From assembly GCA_007922305.1 (NCBI GenBank), contig ML677365.1, forward strand, positions 11,195,703 through 11,259,702: a stretch of DNA of 64,000 bases. The letters run 5' to 3'. Shown piece after piece: positions 48,272 to 60,344 of the stretch; the first letter of the stretch is position 1, and every line of letters begins with the position of its first letter. Source of the stretch: Dermatemys mawii. Taxonomy: Eukaryota; Chordata; Testudines; Dermatemydidae. Made by a program: the position numbers and the translations under genes. A model generated the notes under the pieces. The model searched no databases and was not told the origin of the DNA. It saw only the letters and a list, made by a program, of their open reading frames with translations.

Positions 48272-50581
48272 TTGAATTGCCAGGGTAGAATTGACCCTAC
48301 AATGTATTTTCCTAATACTTTGGCCATTCCTGTTGTAAAGGTCTCAAGGCATTGTGTTTTCACGACTTCACTAAAGAAATTATATTATATAATCCAACAG
48401 ATATCACTGTGATGTTTTTTCCTAGTACTTACCAAAATTTCCTTTTCTAAATTTCAACCCGTTTTTCCCCTCATTATGCCACTTAAAATATTTTCTCTCC
48501 TTCTTCAGTGTTGACTTTTAATACATTCCCCATTATTTATCCCTCTAAATATTCACTTTATCAAAATGCAGAGTTCATAGAATATTTAAACAGTCCACAA
48601 CAGTCAATTCCAACAGCTCCTCAACATTGTTGCCTTTGTTTCTGAATTCCCTTCAATTTTTCTGATGGTTTCTGGTATTGAGGTGTACAGAAATGAATGT
48701 AGAATTCTAGGTGTAATTATACCAGTCAAACAAAATGGGACTGGTACCTCTGTTCCATACTGAGGAAAAAATTGTGTGAAGCATGTATTGTTCATGTCTG
48801 CAGCACCACACAATATTCTGGAGAAGCAAGGTGAGCGTCCAAGACACTGAAGTGGAACAAGGTACCTGGGATTAGGATAGCAGATGACTTGGATGTTATC
48901 CATTACAGATACAACAGCCAGCCAACTCCAGCAAGTAATACCATTAAACACTGTCATTTTTAAGACTGCTTTTGGTAGGAGAGTATAGATTTTAAATGAA
49001 AGTGTAAAAGATAATAATAATATTGTGTTAATAATAATGGTCGGCCATTGTTAGTAATAAAGAAAGAAACATAAACAATAGCTTGCAGCACTGCTTGTCA
49101 TACACAGTGCAATATCATCATACTGTACAGGAACAGAAATTATTTTGGAAATAATCAGATTTCCAACATGGACATTTTTTATAGACCTGACATTACTATT
49201 AAAAGAAATACATGTAAAAACTCTATAGACCACAATATTGTAAAGTGTAACCATACTTATAACAATATTTTGATAACATTATGGGGTTTATTTTGAGATT
49301 AAGAATATTGGTTTTCCCCACTGATGTGTGCAAAAGATCAGCAAAGACATACAGGGACAGCTGAAAAGTGAAAACAAACTTGGAGGTGGTAATCAGAAGC
49401 AGAACATCATTTTTTATTGGTTAATACTTTTTCCTCCACAACTTCTTTTTCCCTCCCTCTTCCATCATAGCTAATGCAAGATTATTTTTTTCAGAATTTA
49501 ACAAAGAAATCATATGTCAATATTTACAGATTACTCTCATAATATAAATGGCAAAAAATGTTATAAAGTCATTAGCAATATTTAATTGCTATATAATTAT
49601 CTAACACAAAGCTGTTGAAATGTTGTCTCTTAAAGTACAAGTGTAAGAGTTTGCTTCACGTCTCAGGAAAACAAACACTTTAAATAGGATTTGTTTCTCA
49701 TCAATATCCAGACATGAAAAATTCTTAAGGGGCTATTTCTGTAGCCAGTGAGTATCCTTAGATGTCCTTCCAGTTCCCCCTGGCAAACAATGTAGGATTT
49801 TAGGGTGTAGCACACATATTGCAACCCAAGATATTTGTCTTTTCACCAAACAGGTAGATGTGGATGAAAGAGTTTTTATTAAAAGAAAAAAAGAAAAACA
49901 AAAAGCCAGACCCAGTATCAGATTTTTTTCTATGAAACAGAAGCTTTAAGTTTGGATCAGATTACACAAAACAGACACATTTGCGCCCCTATTGCTTGGT
50001 TCTCTTCTTCCCCAAAATATATTATCTTTCTTATATACACATACACACAAACCTCCAAGGAGCCCATCAGAAACATTCGTAAACCTCTCTGTTCAACACT
50101 GAATGCTACTTCATTCAGAACCCTGGCTTCCTGGAGTCTAGTTCTCCTACCAGACGATACTAATAAAAAAAAGGACCATTGAGCAAATATCACTTGAATC
50201 AAGTAGGTGTATAATCATTTGCCTATGATGATTGACGTTGTGAGCAGCGATAGACCTCCATTTTATTCTTCCATCGGAAGCATAGAGAGGTACATGAAAA
50301 ATCCTCTGGAGCATCTGTGACTTTTATCAGAGAATACCTACTGTGCAACAATTTTAACATGATCATGGTGGGGACAACCAGAGAAGATGCAAAACTAATG
50401 GACTGCATGATGATTTTCTCAAGTGTATCTTTCTGTGTGTCGCATAGAAGGGCCTCACGGAATTATTTGTAGGAGGAAATAAACTGGAGCAGATTAAGTG
50501 GCTAAAGGTGAGAAATCAGATGGCTTTTCTGAATGCATGGGGATACAAAGCAGAGGGTCTGATGATTTGCTAGAGGGAGAC
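48272..50581. other. Intronic sequence, no gene recognised
   Basis: 48600-48760 weakly resembles the reversed 3' part of a CR1-type LINE (gaattctaggtgtaattata). Otherwise AT-rich and unremarkable. Confidence 0.4.
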
Positions 50582-51084
50582 TAGGGCCTACTAAAGATTT
50601 TAGTATAAGTTATAAGTAAGTCTGAAAATCTTTCATGGAAGTCACGGATTCCATGCCTTTCCGGGGCCACCATGACTTCCGCAGCTGCAGCGGCTGGTGT
50701 GGCTGACCCCAGGGGCATCCGAGTTGTTGGGGGAGCCCTGGGGCCAGCCGCACTGGCCACTGCTCTGGCAGCCCCACGCAACTGGTCCCAGGCAGCTGAT
50801 CTGGGCACTGTCCCGGTCCCGGAGCAGTGGTGTGGAAGCAGCAATGGTGCCATAGGCCGCCCCACCCACAGGAGCAGCAGCGGTGCGGGGGCCTGGGCCG
50901 CTCCCCAGCCCAGGGAGCAGTAGCATCCGCTGGTGCATCACCCTGCCCCCTCAGCCGATAAGATTTAATTAGGGATATTTTTAGTAAAAGTCACGGGCTG
51001 GTCACTGGCTGTGACTTTTTCGTTATTGCTTGTGACCTGTCCATGACTTTTACTAAAATACCAATGACTAAATTGTAGCCTTAA
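50582..51084. mobile_element. Non-autonomous DNA transposon (GGCTACAATTTAGT end, TTAA)
   Basis: Left tagggcctactaaagatttt and right actaaattgtagccttaa are inverted with small gaps. Subterminal ttagtaaaagtcacggg and cccatgacttttactaaa-like arms (50970-51060) form an internal palindrome. TTAA follows the right end but not the left. The GC-rich middle (50655-50945) is unrelated and non-coding. piggyBac-like by the TTAA only. Confidence 0.6.
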
Positions 51085-52024
51085 TTATAAGGAATCAGGG
51101 AAAGCTCTTGCGGGGTGGCTGAGAGCCTCTTGGTGGGATTATAGATGTTAAACCCTTGTTTGGAAGATAGCCAGAGAAAAAGTGGTAGTGTCAATGATAT
51201 ATGTATAAAAATACACAAATTTAGATACTCATCCAAACCTTTTAAATTTAGTACAAAAAGTGATTAATGTTAAAATGAAAAGCACCTAGATATTATTTAC
51301 ACTGATACATATCTCAAATGGAAGAGGGAAGGTACATGACAATAGATGTGGTAAGTGGAAAATCATAAATGGAACAGTCTCCAATACCTCTCCCAGAGCA
51401 AGAAAGCAGTAGCTGACAGAGAACTAGAGTGGGTTTATTTGGAAACTTCCACCTGAGACAGTTATTGAAATCTATAATTGCCTCAGCAAAAACTCTAGTG
51501 AAAGGAAGGAACATGAAATGCATATATAAAACTCCCTCCTCCCAAGAAATCCACAATGTCACCACATAGAAATGGAGGGACAGCAAGATACCTAGGTAAA
51601 TGTTGCAGATTAGGATGAAGTTTTGATCCTAATATAACAAATACAACAACAATTCACACATGGAGAATAATCATTAAACTAATGAGCTGCTATCCACACA
51701 CTTTTGTTTATCTATGACGGAAGTGATCCAGGATGCTGTGGTCTGTCACAATACCAAAAAAAAACAAAACAGGAAGACAAGTTTTTCATGTCATACTTAT
51801 TATAAGCTATGTGTCTACTTCAGAAGTCTTATAATTCTGATAATGAACTTATTCTGAAATTATAATTAGCTGATCCCAGATGGACAAATTGAATTCTAAT
51901 AGCAGCAACTAGTCACGAGTAACCCCGTCAAAAATATTCCATAGAATGTTAAGAGGGGATGGATCATCCCAATAAAAATAAAAGAAAATACGGCACATTT
52001 TAAGAAAACTAGAGCAGATACCAA
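51085..52024. other. Intronic sequence, no gene recognised
   Basis: No repeat family or coding signal supported. Confidence 0.4.
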
Positions 52025-52207
52025 GTATCAGAGTGGTAGCCATGTTAGTCTGTATCCACAAAAATAATGAGGAGTCCAGTGGCAACTTAAAGACTAACAG
52101 ATTTATTTAGGCATAAGATTTTGTGGGTAAAAAACCCACTTCCATGAAAGCTTATGCCCAAATAAATCTGTTAGTCATTAAGGTGCCACCGGACTCCTCG
52201 TTGTTTT
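52025..52207. mobile_element. Penelope-like fold-back with hammerhead stem-loop
   Basis: 52061-52123 and 52144-52207 are imperfect inverted arms of about 63 bp (ggagtcca.tggca.cttaa...cagatttattt). Between them lies gtgggt-aaaaa-acccac (52123-52139), a perfect 6-bp stem. In the full repeat this stem sits between CTGAAGA and GAAA, the hammerhead core; here GAAA remains on one side only (52145-52148). gtagccatgttagtctgtatcc at 52036 is the characteristic flank. Confidence 0.7.
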
Positions 52208-53599
52208 AGAGAAGATACTGCATTTTTACAGGAAAGCTATCTGCCTGATTCCGAGATATCAAAGAGATGGGGTGGAAACTGCTATATGAAAAGTTCTTTC
52301 TCCAAATCAAGGGTGCATCCATATTGTTCCACAAAAACCTTATAATTTAAATTTAAACTTTAAAATTTAATTTAAGTATTGGAGCTAGTCCCTCTCCATC
52401 TTTACCTTAATCTTAAATTAACCTTAATGACATAGTAGCAATAGTGAAGGGGAAAAAATATATTCTCAACAGGAATGTTCATGATTTTTTTTTCAAAACT
52501 GTGCAGGTGTTTGTTTTTAATGCAACACATTATACCTCACAGGGAACCTTAACCTCATTAGTAACAGATCTACCACTTGACAGATGTAGTAAGACCCATG
52601 CTTCACACTGCCTACATAGATCGACTCTGGAAGCCCTTTTTTCCAAGTAAGGCCATAACAAATATGGAGAACAGTGAACACAGAAGCTAGAGATTTCTCA
52701 TTCTTATCTCCACTCGACTTCACTTATTCTAGACTAAATTAATTTTAAAAATTACACATATTTGTACAGATGTGACAATAACAGTCAGTATTGGAACAAC
52801 AGAAATCTCCAACCATGCTCCAGTCACTTGGAATATATCACATCCAGATATTGTACATACAACCATAAATAGTTGTTTAATTTGCTCGTATATTAGGACC
52901 CACACTATACAAACTTTCTTACAAAAAGTTATCAACTTTTATTTAGAAAATGTCACAGATATATGAAATCTTATATCAGAGGAAGAATATTATCATATTG
53001 GTCTGGGGCGGGAAAGAATATCAGGCCAAGCTAACAAAATTAACTGGCAAAGACAGAACAGGCTGATCAATATTTTGGCAGTGTTTCATGTCAGAAAAAC
53101 TACTGGCTGATACACACAAGTAGCAATCTAAAATAGGTCTAGCAGCAGCACTGAAAGACTCCAATCCAGTCAATACCTAAAGATTCGATACTACAGAGAA
53201 ATTCAGGTCTCCTAATCAAAGACGCACTGGTGATGTTGAAACAATGGACAGAAAAGTGTAATCTGTCCCATAAAATCTAACCCTTAATGATAATTTTAAG
53301 ATATGTGCGGACTTGCAGCAAAACTTTGGCCTTCAAAAAAACCCAATATTGGCATTTTTCACAAACTAGACATCTGCTAATTAATTTTGCCCCAGGGAAA
53401 CAGCTTGATAAAAAGTATGCCATATTTTTTTAAAGAAAAATACAGGGCTCTTTAACAAAAAAGGTAGAAATCCCCTTGATTACACAACAGGCGAACAAAC
53501 TGAGCATAACGGAAAAAAAAGGCCTCAACAGATCTCTGTATCTGACTAATTCACTAAAAAAAATTTTTCACAAGCCTCAAACGCCAAAGTAAATACGAC
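52208..53599. other. Intronic sequence, no gene recognised
   Basis: AT-rich; a small aaatttaaa inverted run is at 52346-52372. No feature supported. Confidence 0.4.
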
Positions 53600-55300
53600 A
53601 GATACAGATAAGTGTTGGATATGTGGAGGATACTCTGTTTTATATATCTGAAACTTACAAACTCAAAGATCTCACTGATTTACAAGAATTCTTGTACAAG
53701 CTTTACTGGTAGCAAAACATCTAGTGATACCATCACTTGCAATAATGTCTCCTCCAAGGATAGAAGTCTGGAAAGGTTACTTTTTCTTCTAGACATGTTA
53801 ATCCCATCAATTCCACTCTTGGTACTCAGGTGGTTTATGTTTCCAAAGTGGAGTATTTTGGCCAGCAATGGCTACATAGATCTAATTTGGCTATCTTGTA
53901 ACATGTTCTCATACAGTTAAAGATACATTTTGATAACTTCTTTGAGTAGACAGCTTGGCCCTTAAACATACCAACAAAGGCCACGAAAGATTGTAAATGC
54001 TCTCCTAAATGATTTTGTCCTGTTAAGGTAATATGACAATGCCATTACAACATCAAGTGTATAAAATGAAAGTTCCCCCAGTAAGGATTGAGGAAGAAAA
54101 CTAGGAGATGAATAAACTGGTTCACATGAAACTCTGTAACAACTCTGGAAAGAAACTTGAGATGAGGCCTGAAAATAACCCTATCCTTATGAAACTGAAA
54201 TTACCACGAGCATCCCATACTCTTCAAACTGATGTAGCGATTACTATAAAGACAGTCTTCTTTGATAGACTGGATAGTGAACAGGCTGCTAAGTGCTCAA
54301 AGAGTGGACAGGGTCCCTCTGCTCCATATTGTTAGAACCCACAGAGGGCAATGGATTCACCCACAACAAAGCTAAGATTACAGTGGAGGCGAGCCACCAC
54401 CCTTGAGAACCTACCAGAACCTTTTCCCCGACCCCTTTTGGCAGAAGTCTCTTTTTTGGGGAAGTATGGACTGAGATCACTACTGGCAGCGGCATAAACT
54501 TTTCTATCGAACAGATCCAGCCTCTTGGGGTCCTTTTCCCTTGCTGTCATTTTAGGAGGCTCTGGCTGCTTGGATCTTTCCTAAATAGTCACTATGACAA
54601 GTGAGATTGGCACTGGATGCAAATAAATGTATCTGAAGTCCATCAGAGGAACATGGTGAAATCTAACCCCTCTTAGAAGTGGCAGATATTGATGCTGGAG
54701 TCTGTCACAAGTCCTTTGTAGGTTTTAACAATCCCTCATTAATAGACAGGCCAAATCTGCCAGATACCAAACGGACCACTCTTCAGCTGCGGGGCTTGAA
54801 ATAAGTGTAATATATGTCAACTCATATATCTCTGAGGGTCCCAGGACTATTCTACTCTTGGTTTAGCTCTTGAGTGATGCTCAGTCTCATGCTTTCTTAA
54901 AGACATGGACATGTGAACCAAAGTCAACCACTAGAGTCTCTTAGACATCTCAGTCCAGCCGGTTGGAACAGAATAACAGTTTGCTGTGACACTAGCCAAG
55001 GGGAACTGCCCAGAAGTCCAAGCCTTAGCTATCACCCTTTGCGTGTCCAAGGAGGCTTTCATGGGGAGCTCCAGAAGAAATAATTTTAGGCAGGCATCTC
55101 TAGCCTTCTGATACCATTTGGAAAGAGTGGCAGAACAATGGTCACCTAAACAAAAAAGGCACTTATACTAACCATCATTGAGTGGCTTAGAAGCATCATA
55201 GAAGGGGTATATCTTAAAACCCAGAGAGCTACTGTTTGCCATAATAACACAAGTTCCAGTCCTGGCTGAGATAGGAAGGCCTTGAAGCAATCTACCTATG
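53600..55300 (-). mobile_element. Degraded retroelement, probably DIRS-like
   Basis: The minus-strand frame at 54332-54550 contains REKDPKRLDLFDRKVY, the same LAP2-alpha-like gag family as at 13.2 kb but its upstream part; the sequence after it has jumped by deletion to a basic, Arg-rich region. Flanking sequence (53930-54320) resembles non-coding parts of the same repeat. Limits are approximate. Confidence 0.45.
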
Positions 55301-55432
55301 AAAAATAAGTTTAAAATAGTAACAATTTTCTTCCTCTTTTTTTTAAATAAACATGCAAACTAAAAAATAACTAACCACTTAGCAACATACCACCTAAGAA
55401 CTACAAATATGTCACTCATATGAACAACAAAG

Positions 55433-56600
55433 TCATAAAAAAGGTGGACACTGCAAGGGTTCCATCTTGCTGTCACAGGTGGTAAGAAGGAACTGAAGAA
55501 AGATTTGGCCACCCATGGCTACTTCTAGTTGAATTGTCGCAACATGTCTGAAAAGCGTAAGATCCCATCTGCAGACAATGCCATCTGCCCCCGAAGTCTG
55601 CAGACCAAAGCAACTGTAAACATCTACATTACACATGAAGTTGTTCCACTTTATGCCCAAAATAGGACACTGGTATTTTGCGTAGAAAGGCTCCAGATTT
55701 GCCCAGTCTGAGCAGCCCACAGTCCATGTTTCACAACCATACAGCAGTATGGAGAGGATACAGCTCAAATAGCTCCTGAACTTGGTTGTCATGTCAAAAT
55801 TAGGTTGACTCCATATTTGTTTTACACGATCCATGACAGATACAGTGATGCCAATCCAATGGAGAATGTCCATGTGAGAGTTGGAGGACTGGTGATTATA
55901 GAACCCAAACAGCAAAAGCAGGAAGCTGCTTCAGCAGTTTCATTATTCAGAGATTGGGGTAATGGGCAGATCTGATAGTAAATTTTACAGCTTTGTTTTT
56001 GACCATGAAACATGGAGGCTAACCTTAGCCGATTCCTCCTCCATTTGTTGCAGTGCTTTGGGAAACCTACTGGGGTACTGTACTAGAACACCATCATCTA
56101 CATAGTCAAGGCCTAAGAGCAAGAGATCACAGATCTTAATGATTATGGATCTGATAGACTGCTGCATTATAAAATCCACTGCCCACCAAAAAAGTGAAGG
56201 TGCCAAGACATCGCCCTGCCTGACACAAGATACTGATTTTAAAAGTGCCAACATCCAATTCCCAAAACAGATACAGGCAGTGGTTTCATTATGCAGTTCG
56301 CTAATCAAATCCAGCAGAATGGTTGGGACACCTATGCCATTTAAGGCCTTTTCTAGTATGACTCAGTCAACTGAATCAAAGGCAGTCTTAAGATCAGCAT
56401 ATTCCATGCGCAGGGACTTCTTGAACTTGTGGCATATCTCTAACAACAAACAGAGGGTGAAAATGGCATCTAATGTGGACCTGTTCCTCATAAAGCCAGA
56501 GTGAAAATTTACCCTATGTGCACGTTTACTAGGGAGCACCACATAGCTCTTCTGCTCACCGCCACACTGCAGCACTCCCAGGTTTTTCTCTTTGGCTTCT
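55433..56600 (-). mobile_element. LINE reverse transcriptase remnant B
   Basis: From right to left the minus-strand frames read GFMRNRSTLDAIFTL, ADLKTAFDSVD, then VSCVRQGDVLAPSLF, LDYVDDGVL, WSKTKL, LLYGCETW and ILGIKWNNF. These are RT motifs in the correct order from the finger to the C-terminal domain. The catalytic motif reads YVDD. Several stops and frameshifts. It looks like the RT of the same family as the endonuclease fragments at 56.83 and 61.9-62.9 kb. Confidence 0.78.
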
Positions 56601-56829
56601 CCAAAGGTGGGGCATTGAACATGTTTTCCACTTTAGTGAAACATCTAGGGCATTGGCATATATAACAGTGTATGGCCACTTGAAGGCAGTGGCAGCAACA
56701 GTCAGGAGGATAGCCAGTAGCCCACAATCAAACTAAGTCAGTGGCCACTTGCCAAGGATATGTGACATAATCTGAAGTTGAACATAATGCACAGCTGAAT
56801 CACGAGTCATTAGAAAAAAACCATTTATG

Positions 56830-56890
56830 TTATATTTTGTAAGTTCTCTGGTGACGATAGCAGTTCTTCTTTCTGGACGTACATTATTCC
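56830..56890 (-). mobile_element. LINE endonuclease N-terminus fragment
   Basis: The minus strand gives NNVRPERRTAIVTREL; the nucleotide sequence nearly matches 62841-62891. Directly abuts RT remnant A. Confidence 0.75.
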
Positions 56891-57735
56891 TGTCGAATAG
56901 TTGAGGGCAAGGGCTGATGTTCTAAGCATCCAGGTGCTTGCACCCCAGGTTGAACCAGCCAATTTTCTTAGCCGGCTGTTCCAAGTGCTGACTTTGGCTT
57001 CCATTTTCCTGAAGTAGTTGCAGTACATTAATGACCTATCTAATGTCACACCAAGGTAAATCGGGTTTGGATCATGCTGCAGGTGTTAGCCATTGAGGAA
57101 AAAACTTTTAACTCGTTGCTTGCATTATGCAGATGAAATACACTAGAAACCATCTTGAAAAAGCTCGGCTTCAGGCACCATTGACTATAATAGTCTGCCA
57201 TGAGCTTCATATAATCATTCAAGACCTTATTAATTTCCGAGAAGGACTGAGCTTGGGTATCTGCAGCAGATGTCATCGGCATAGATAAACTTGTGCAACA
57301 GTGTAGATGGCAGGTTGTTGATGTAGACACTGAACAGTACTGGTGAGAGAACTGAACCCTGAGGAAGGCTCTTGATCTGACACTTCCAAGAGCTACAGCA
57401 GTTGCCCACTGAAACTCTAAACTGCCTGTTTTGGAGACAAAGCTCTACTACTTTGACCGCCCAACACAGGACAACTCAGGAGAGTTTAAACAAAAGGCCT
57501 CTGTGCCAACATGTATCATTAGCAGTGGTCAAAGCCAAGAAGATGACTCCCATCATCAAATTTTGTTGAAAACTGTTTTCAATAAAGGTAGTCAGGGACA
57601 GGATTTGATCACAGGAGTTGTCTCCTTTCCTGAATCCTGTCTGCTGTACCTGGAAGACATCAAGAAATCAGGACCAATTCGTAGGAGGATCAAACACTCA
57701 AAACATCTTGAAACACACTGACAGCAAGGATATTG
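56890..57735 (-). mobile_element. LINE reverse transcriptase remnant A (jockey/CR1-like)
   Basis: Minus-strand order: QQTGFRKGDNSCDQILSLTT, FLALTTANDT, LPQGSVLSPVLFSVYINNLPS, KFIYADDI, then the WCLKPSFFKMVSSVFHLHN block, VTLDRSL and RKLAGSTWGAST..LRTSALALNYS. YADD is intact, but the frame shifts repeatedly. It stops abruptly at about 56890, where an endonuclease fragment of another element begins. Confidence 0.82.
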
Positions 57736-58650
57736 AGTGCTAATTCAACACAGGAGTGGCATCAAACTGCCATTAGAAAAGAGTCCAAAAAGAGCCTGTC
57801 TCAATCGTATGGTGAAGATGTGTACCAAGAGTGGACTCTATATAGCCAATGACTTGAAGTACAACAATGGATTAAGTGACAGAGTAGAACTTAAAAAAGC
57901 AAGCTGTTTATATATTTGATTACATTTGCTCTTTGTTTTTATTATTCTAGTGGCATTATCTATGGAATGGTGAGCTCAACTGACGAATGTGCTGAAACTT
58001 CTTGAGACAGTTATAGGCTGTTATTACTATTGCATGACAACAATTTCCTGTTGTTGTGTGGTGTTTCTTCTCTCTGTCACAAGATGATCTCTCACACATT
58101 TCCCTTATTTCTTTCTTCTTTGCACAGGCTCTTTAGATGAATTTTCTTCTAATAAAGCAGTGAACAAGTATAAAATGTTCTTTGTGTCAGAATATTACAT
58201 GGCTTTATATTGTACTGACTTTTCATTGTAATTGTTAGTGTTTTCCCCTTCACACAATATAATTAAATACTATGCAGCTACGCACACAGAGACACAAACA
58301 CATTACACTGGTCTACAATTTTTTAGAAGTCGTCTGCTTCAGAGATAAAATGTGATATTTATTATGTATTTTGATGTGCTGAATTCAAATATGACAATTA
58401 AAACAACTGTTTGGCTACTGTTTCTAGGATATTTAAGTTTTTACATTTTATGTCTATGTATATTGTGTAGATAGTAGAGTTTTAATCATAAATTGTAAAC
58501 CTAGGTCTTTTCATGTGTTTATGGTTGCTTTACATGATAATATTTCACCCGTCCTGTTTATGTAACACTTTAAAAATCAGCAACAGGGTTATATAAATAA
58601 AATGTATTATGAAACAAAAGGCAAAAAACTATTATGTACATAGTTTAGTC
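57736..58650. other. AT-rich flank 3' of the transposase-like gene
   Basis: Probably the 3' part of the element encoding the protein at 58651-60344, by position only. No terminal inverted repeat recognised. Confidence 0.35.
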
Positions 58651-60344
58651 CTATTCAGTGTCTACTCGGCGCTTCTTGGCTTGTCTCTTGTATTCATTAA
58701 ATGGAGCATCTCTTGTCACTGTCCAGCAATAGTCTGCAAGCATTGATGGGCTCCATTTGCCCTGATAGCGTTTCTCCATTGTTGCAATGTCCTGGTGAAA
58801 TCGCTCGCCGTGCTCGTCGCTCACTGCTCCGCAGTTCGGTGGAAAAAAATCTAGATGAGAGTGCAAAAAATGTATCTTTAGTGACACGTTGCAACCAAGG
58901 CTTTTGTATGCCTTGAGGAGGTTTTCCACCAACAACCTGTAGTTGTCTGCCTTGTTGTTTCCGAGAAAAGGTATTGCCACTGACTAGAAGGCTTTCCATA
59001 CCATCTTTTCCTTGCCACGCAGTGCATGGTCAAATGCATCATCTCCAAGAAGTTCACGAATCTGAGGACCAACAAAGGCACCTTCCTTTATCTTAGCTTC
59101 ACTTAACCTTGGACATCTTCCACGGTGGTACTTGAAAGCTGCTTGTGTTTTGTCAATGGCCTTGACAAAGTTCTTCGTCAGACCCAGCTTGATGTGTAAG
59201 GGTGGTAACAAAATCTTCCTTGATTCAACAAGTGGTGGATGCTGAACAATTTTCCTCCCAGGCTCCAATGACTGTCGGAGTGGCCAGTCTTTCTTGATGT
59301 AGTGGGAATCTCTTGCACGACTATCCCATGCGCAGAGAAAACAGCAGTACTTTGTGTATCCAGTCTGCAGACCAAGAAAGAGAGCAACAACCTTCAAATC
59401 GCCACAAAGCTGCCACTGATGTTGGTCATAGTTTATGCACCTCAAACGTTGTTTCATGTTGTTATATGGACTGTCATATGGACTGCATGACCAACTGGAA
59501 TTGATGGCAAAACATTGCCATTATGCAGCAAAACAGCTTTAAGACTCGTCTTCGATGAATCAATGAAGAGTCTCCACTCATCTGGATTGTGAACGATGTT
59601 GAGGGCTGCCATCACACCATCCATGTTGTTGCAGGCTACAAGATCACCTTCCATGAAGAAGAATAGGACAAGATCCTTTTGACGGTCACGGAACATGGAA
59701 ACCCCAACATCACCTGCCAGGAGATTCCACTGCTGTAGTCTGGAGCCCAACAGCTCTGCCTTACTCTTGGGTAGTTCCAAATCCCTGACAAGGTCATTCA
59801 GTTCAGCTTGTGTTATGAGGTGTGGTTCGGAGGAGGAGGATGGGAGAAAATGTGGGTCCTGTGATATTGATGGTTCAGGACCAGAAGTTTCATCCTCTTC
59901 CTCTTCCTGGTCTGACTCAAGTGAGAATGATTCTGGTGCATCAGGAACCGGCAGTCCTTCTCCGTGGGGTATTGGGCGTATAGCTGATGGAATGTTTGGA
60001 TAATGCACAGTCCACTTTTTCTTCTCTGACACACCTTTCCCAACTGGAGGCACCATGCAAAAGTAACAATTGCTGGTATGATCTGTTGGCTCTCTCCAAA
60101 TCATTGGCACTGCAAAAGGCATAGACTTCCTTTTCCTGTTCAACCACTGGCGAAGATTTGTTGCACAAATGTTGCAGCATATGTGTGGGGCCCACCTCTT
60201 GTCCTGATCTCCAATTTTGCAGCCAAAATAAAGGTGATAGGCTTTCTTAACCATAGTGGTTAAACTGCGCTTTTGTGATGCAAAAGTCACTTCACCACAA
60301 ACACAGCAGAAGTTATCTGCACTGTTCACACAAGTACGAGGCAT
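58651..60344 (-). pseudogene. Nearly intact transposase-like gene of unnamed family
   Basis: About 560 codons from ATG at 60344 to the stop at 58651, with two lesions: a 1-bp frameshift near 59480 (HAVHM | SPYNNMK) and TAG at 58984-58986. Domains in order: an N-terminal Cys/His zinc-binding-like segment (CCVCGE ... HICCNICATNL), an acidic linker, ITQAELNDLVRDLELPKSKA, then a core with LFIDSSK (Asp, 59559-59561), CGDLKVVALFLG (Asp, 59398-59400), CxxC at 59341/59332, LPPLHIKLGLTKNFVKAIDK, and SDEHGERFHQD (His at 58810-58812 and 58795-58797). D-x18-CxxC and H-x4-H match the spacing of RAG1's second Asp and zinc ligands. The C-terminus is basic. I know near-identical proteins as multi-copy unnamed genes in cnidarians, insects and fish; their superfamily is not established in my knowledge. 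Confidence 0.75.

Noticed and set aside
50642..50941. Three overlapping frames of 83-99 codons
   Set aside because: GC-rich Ala/Gly-rich text in the middle of a non-autonomous transposon; no family match.
59302..60263. Plus-strand open frames over the transposase-like gene
   Set aside because: Shadows of the minus-strand protein, which has clear conserved motifs.
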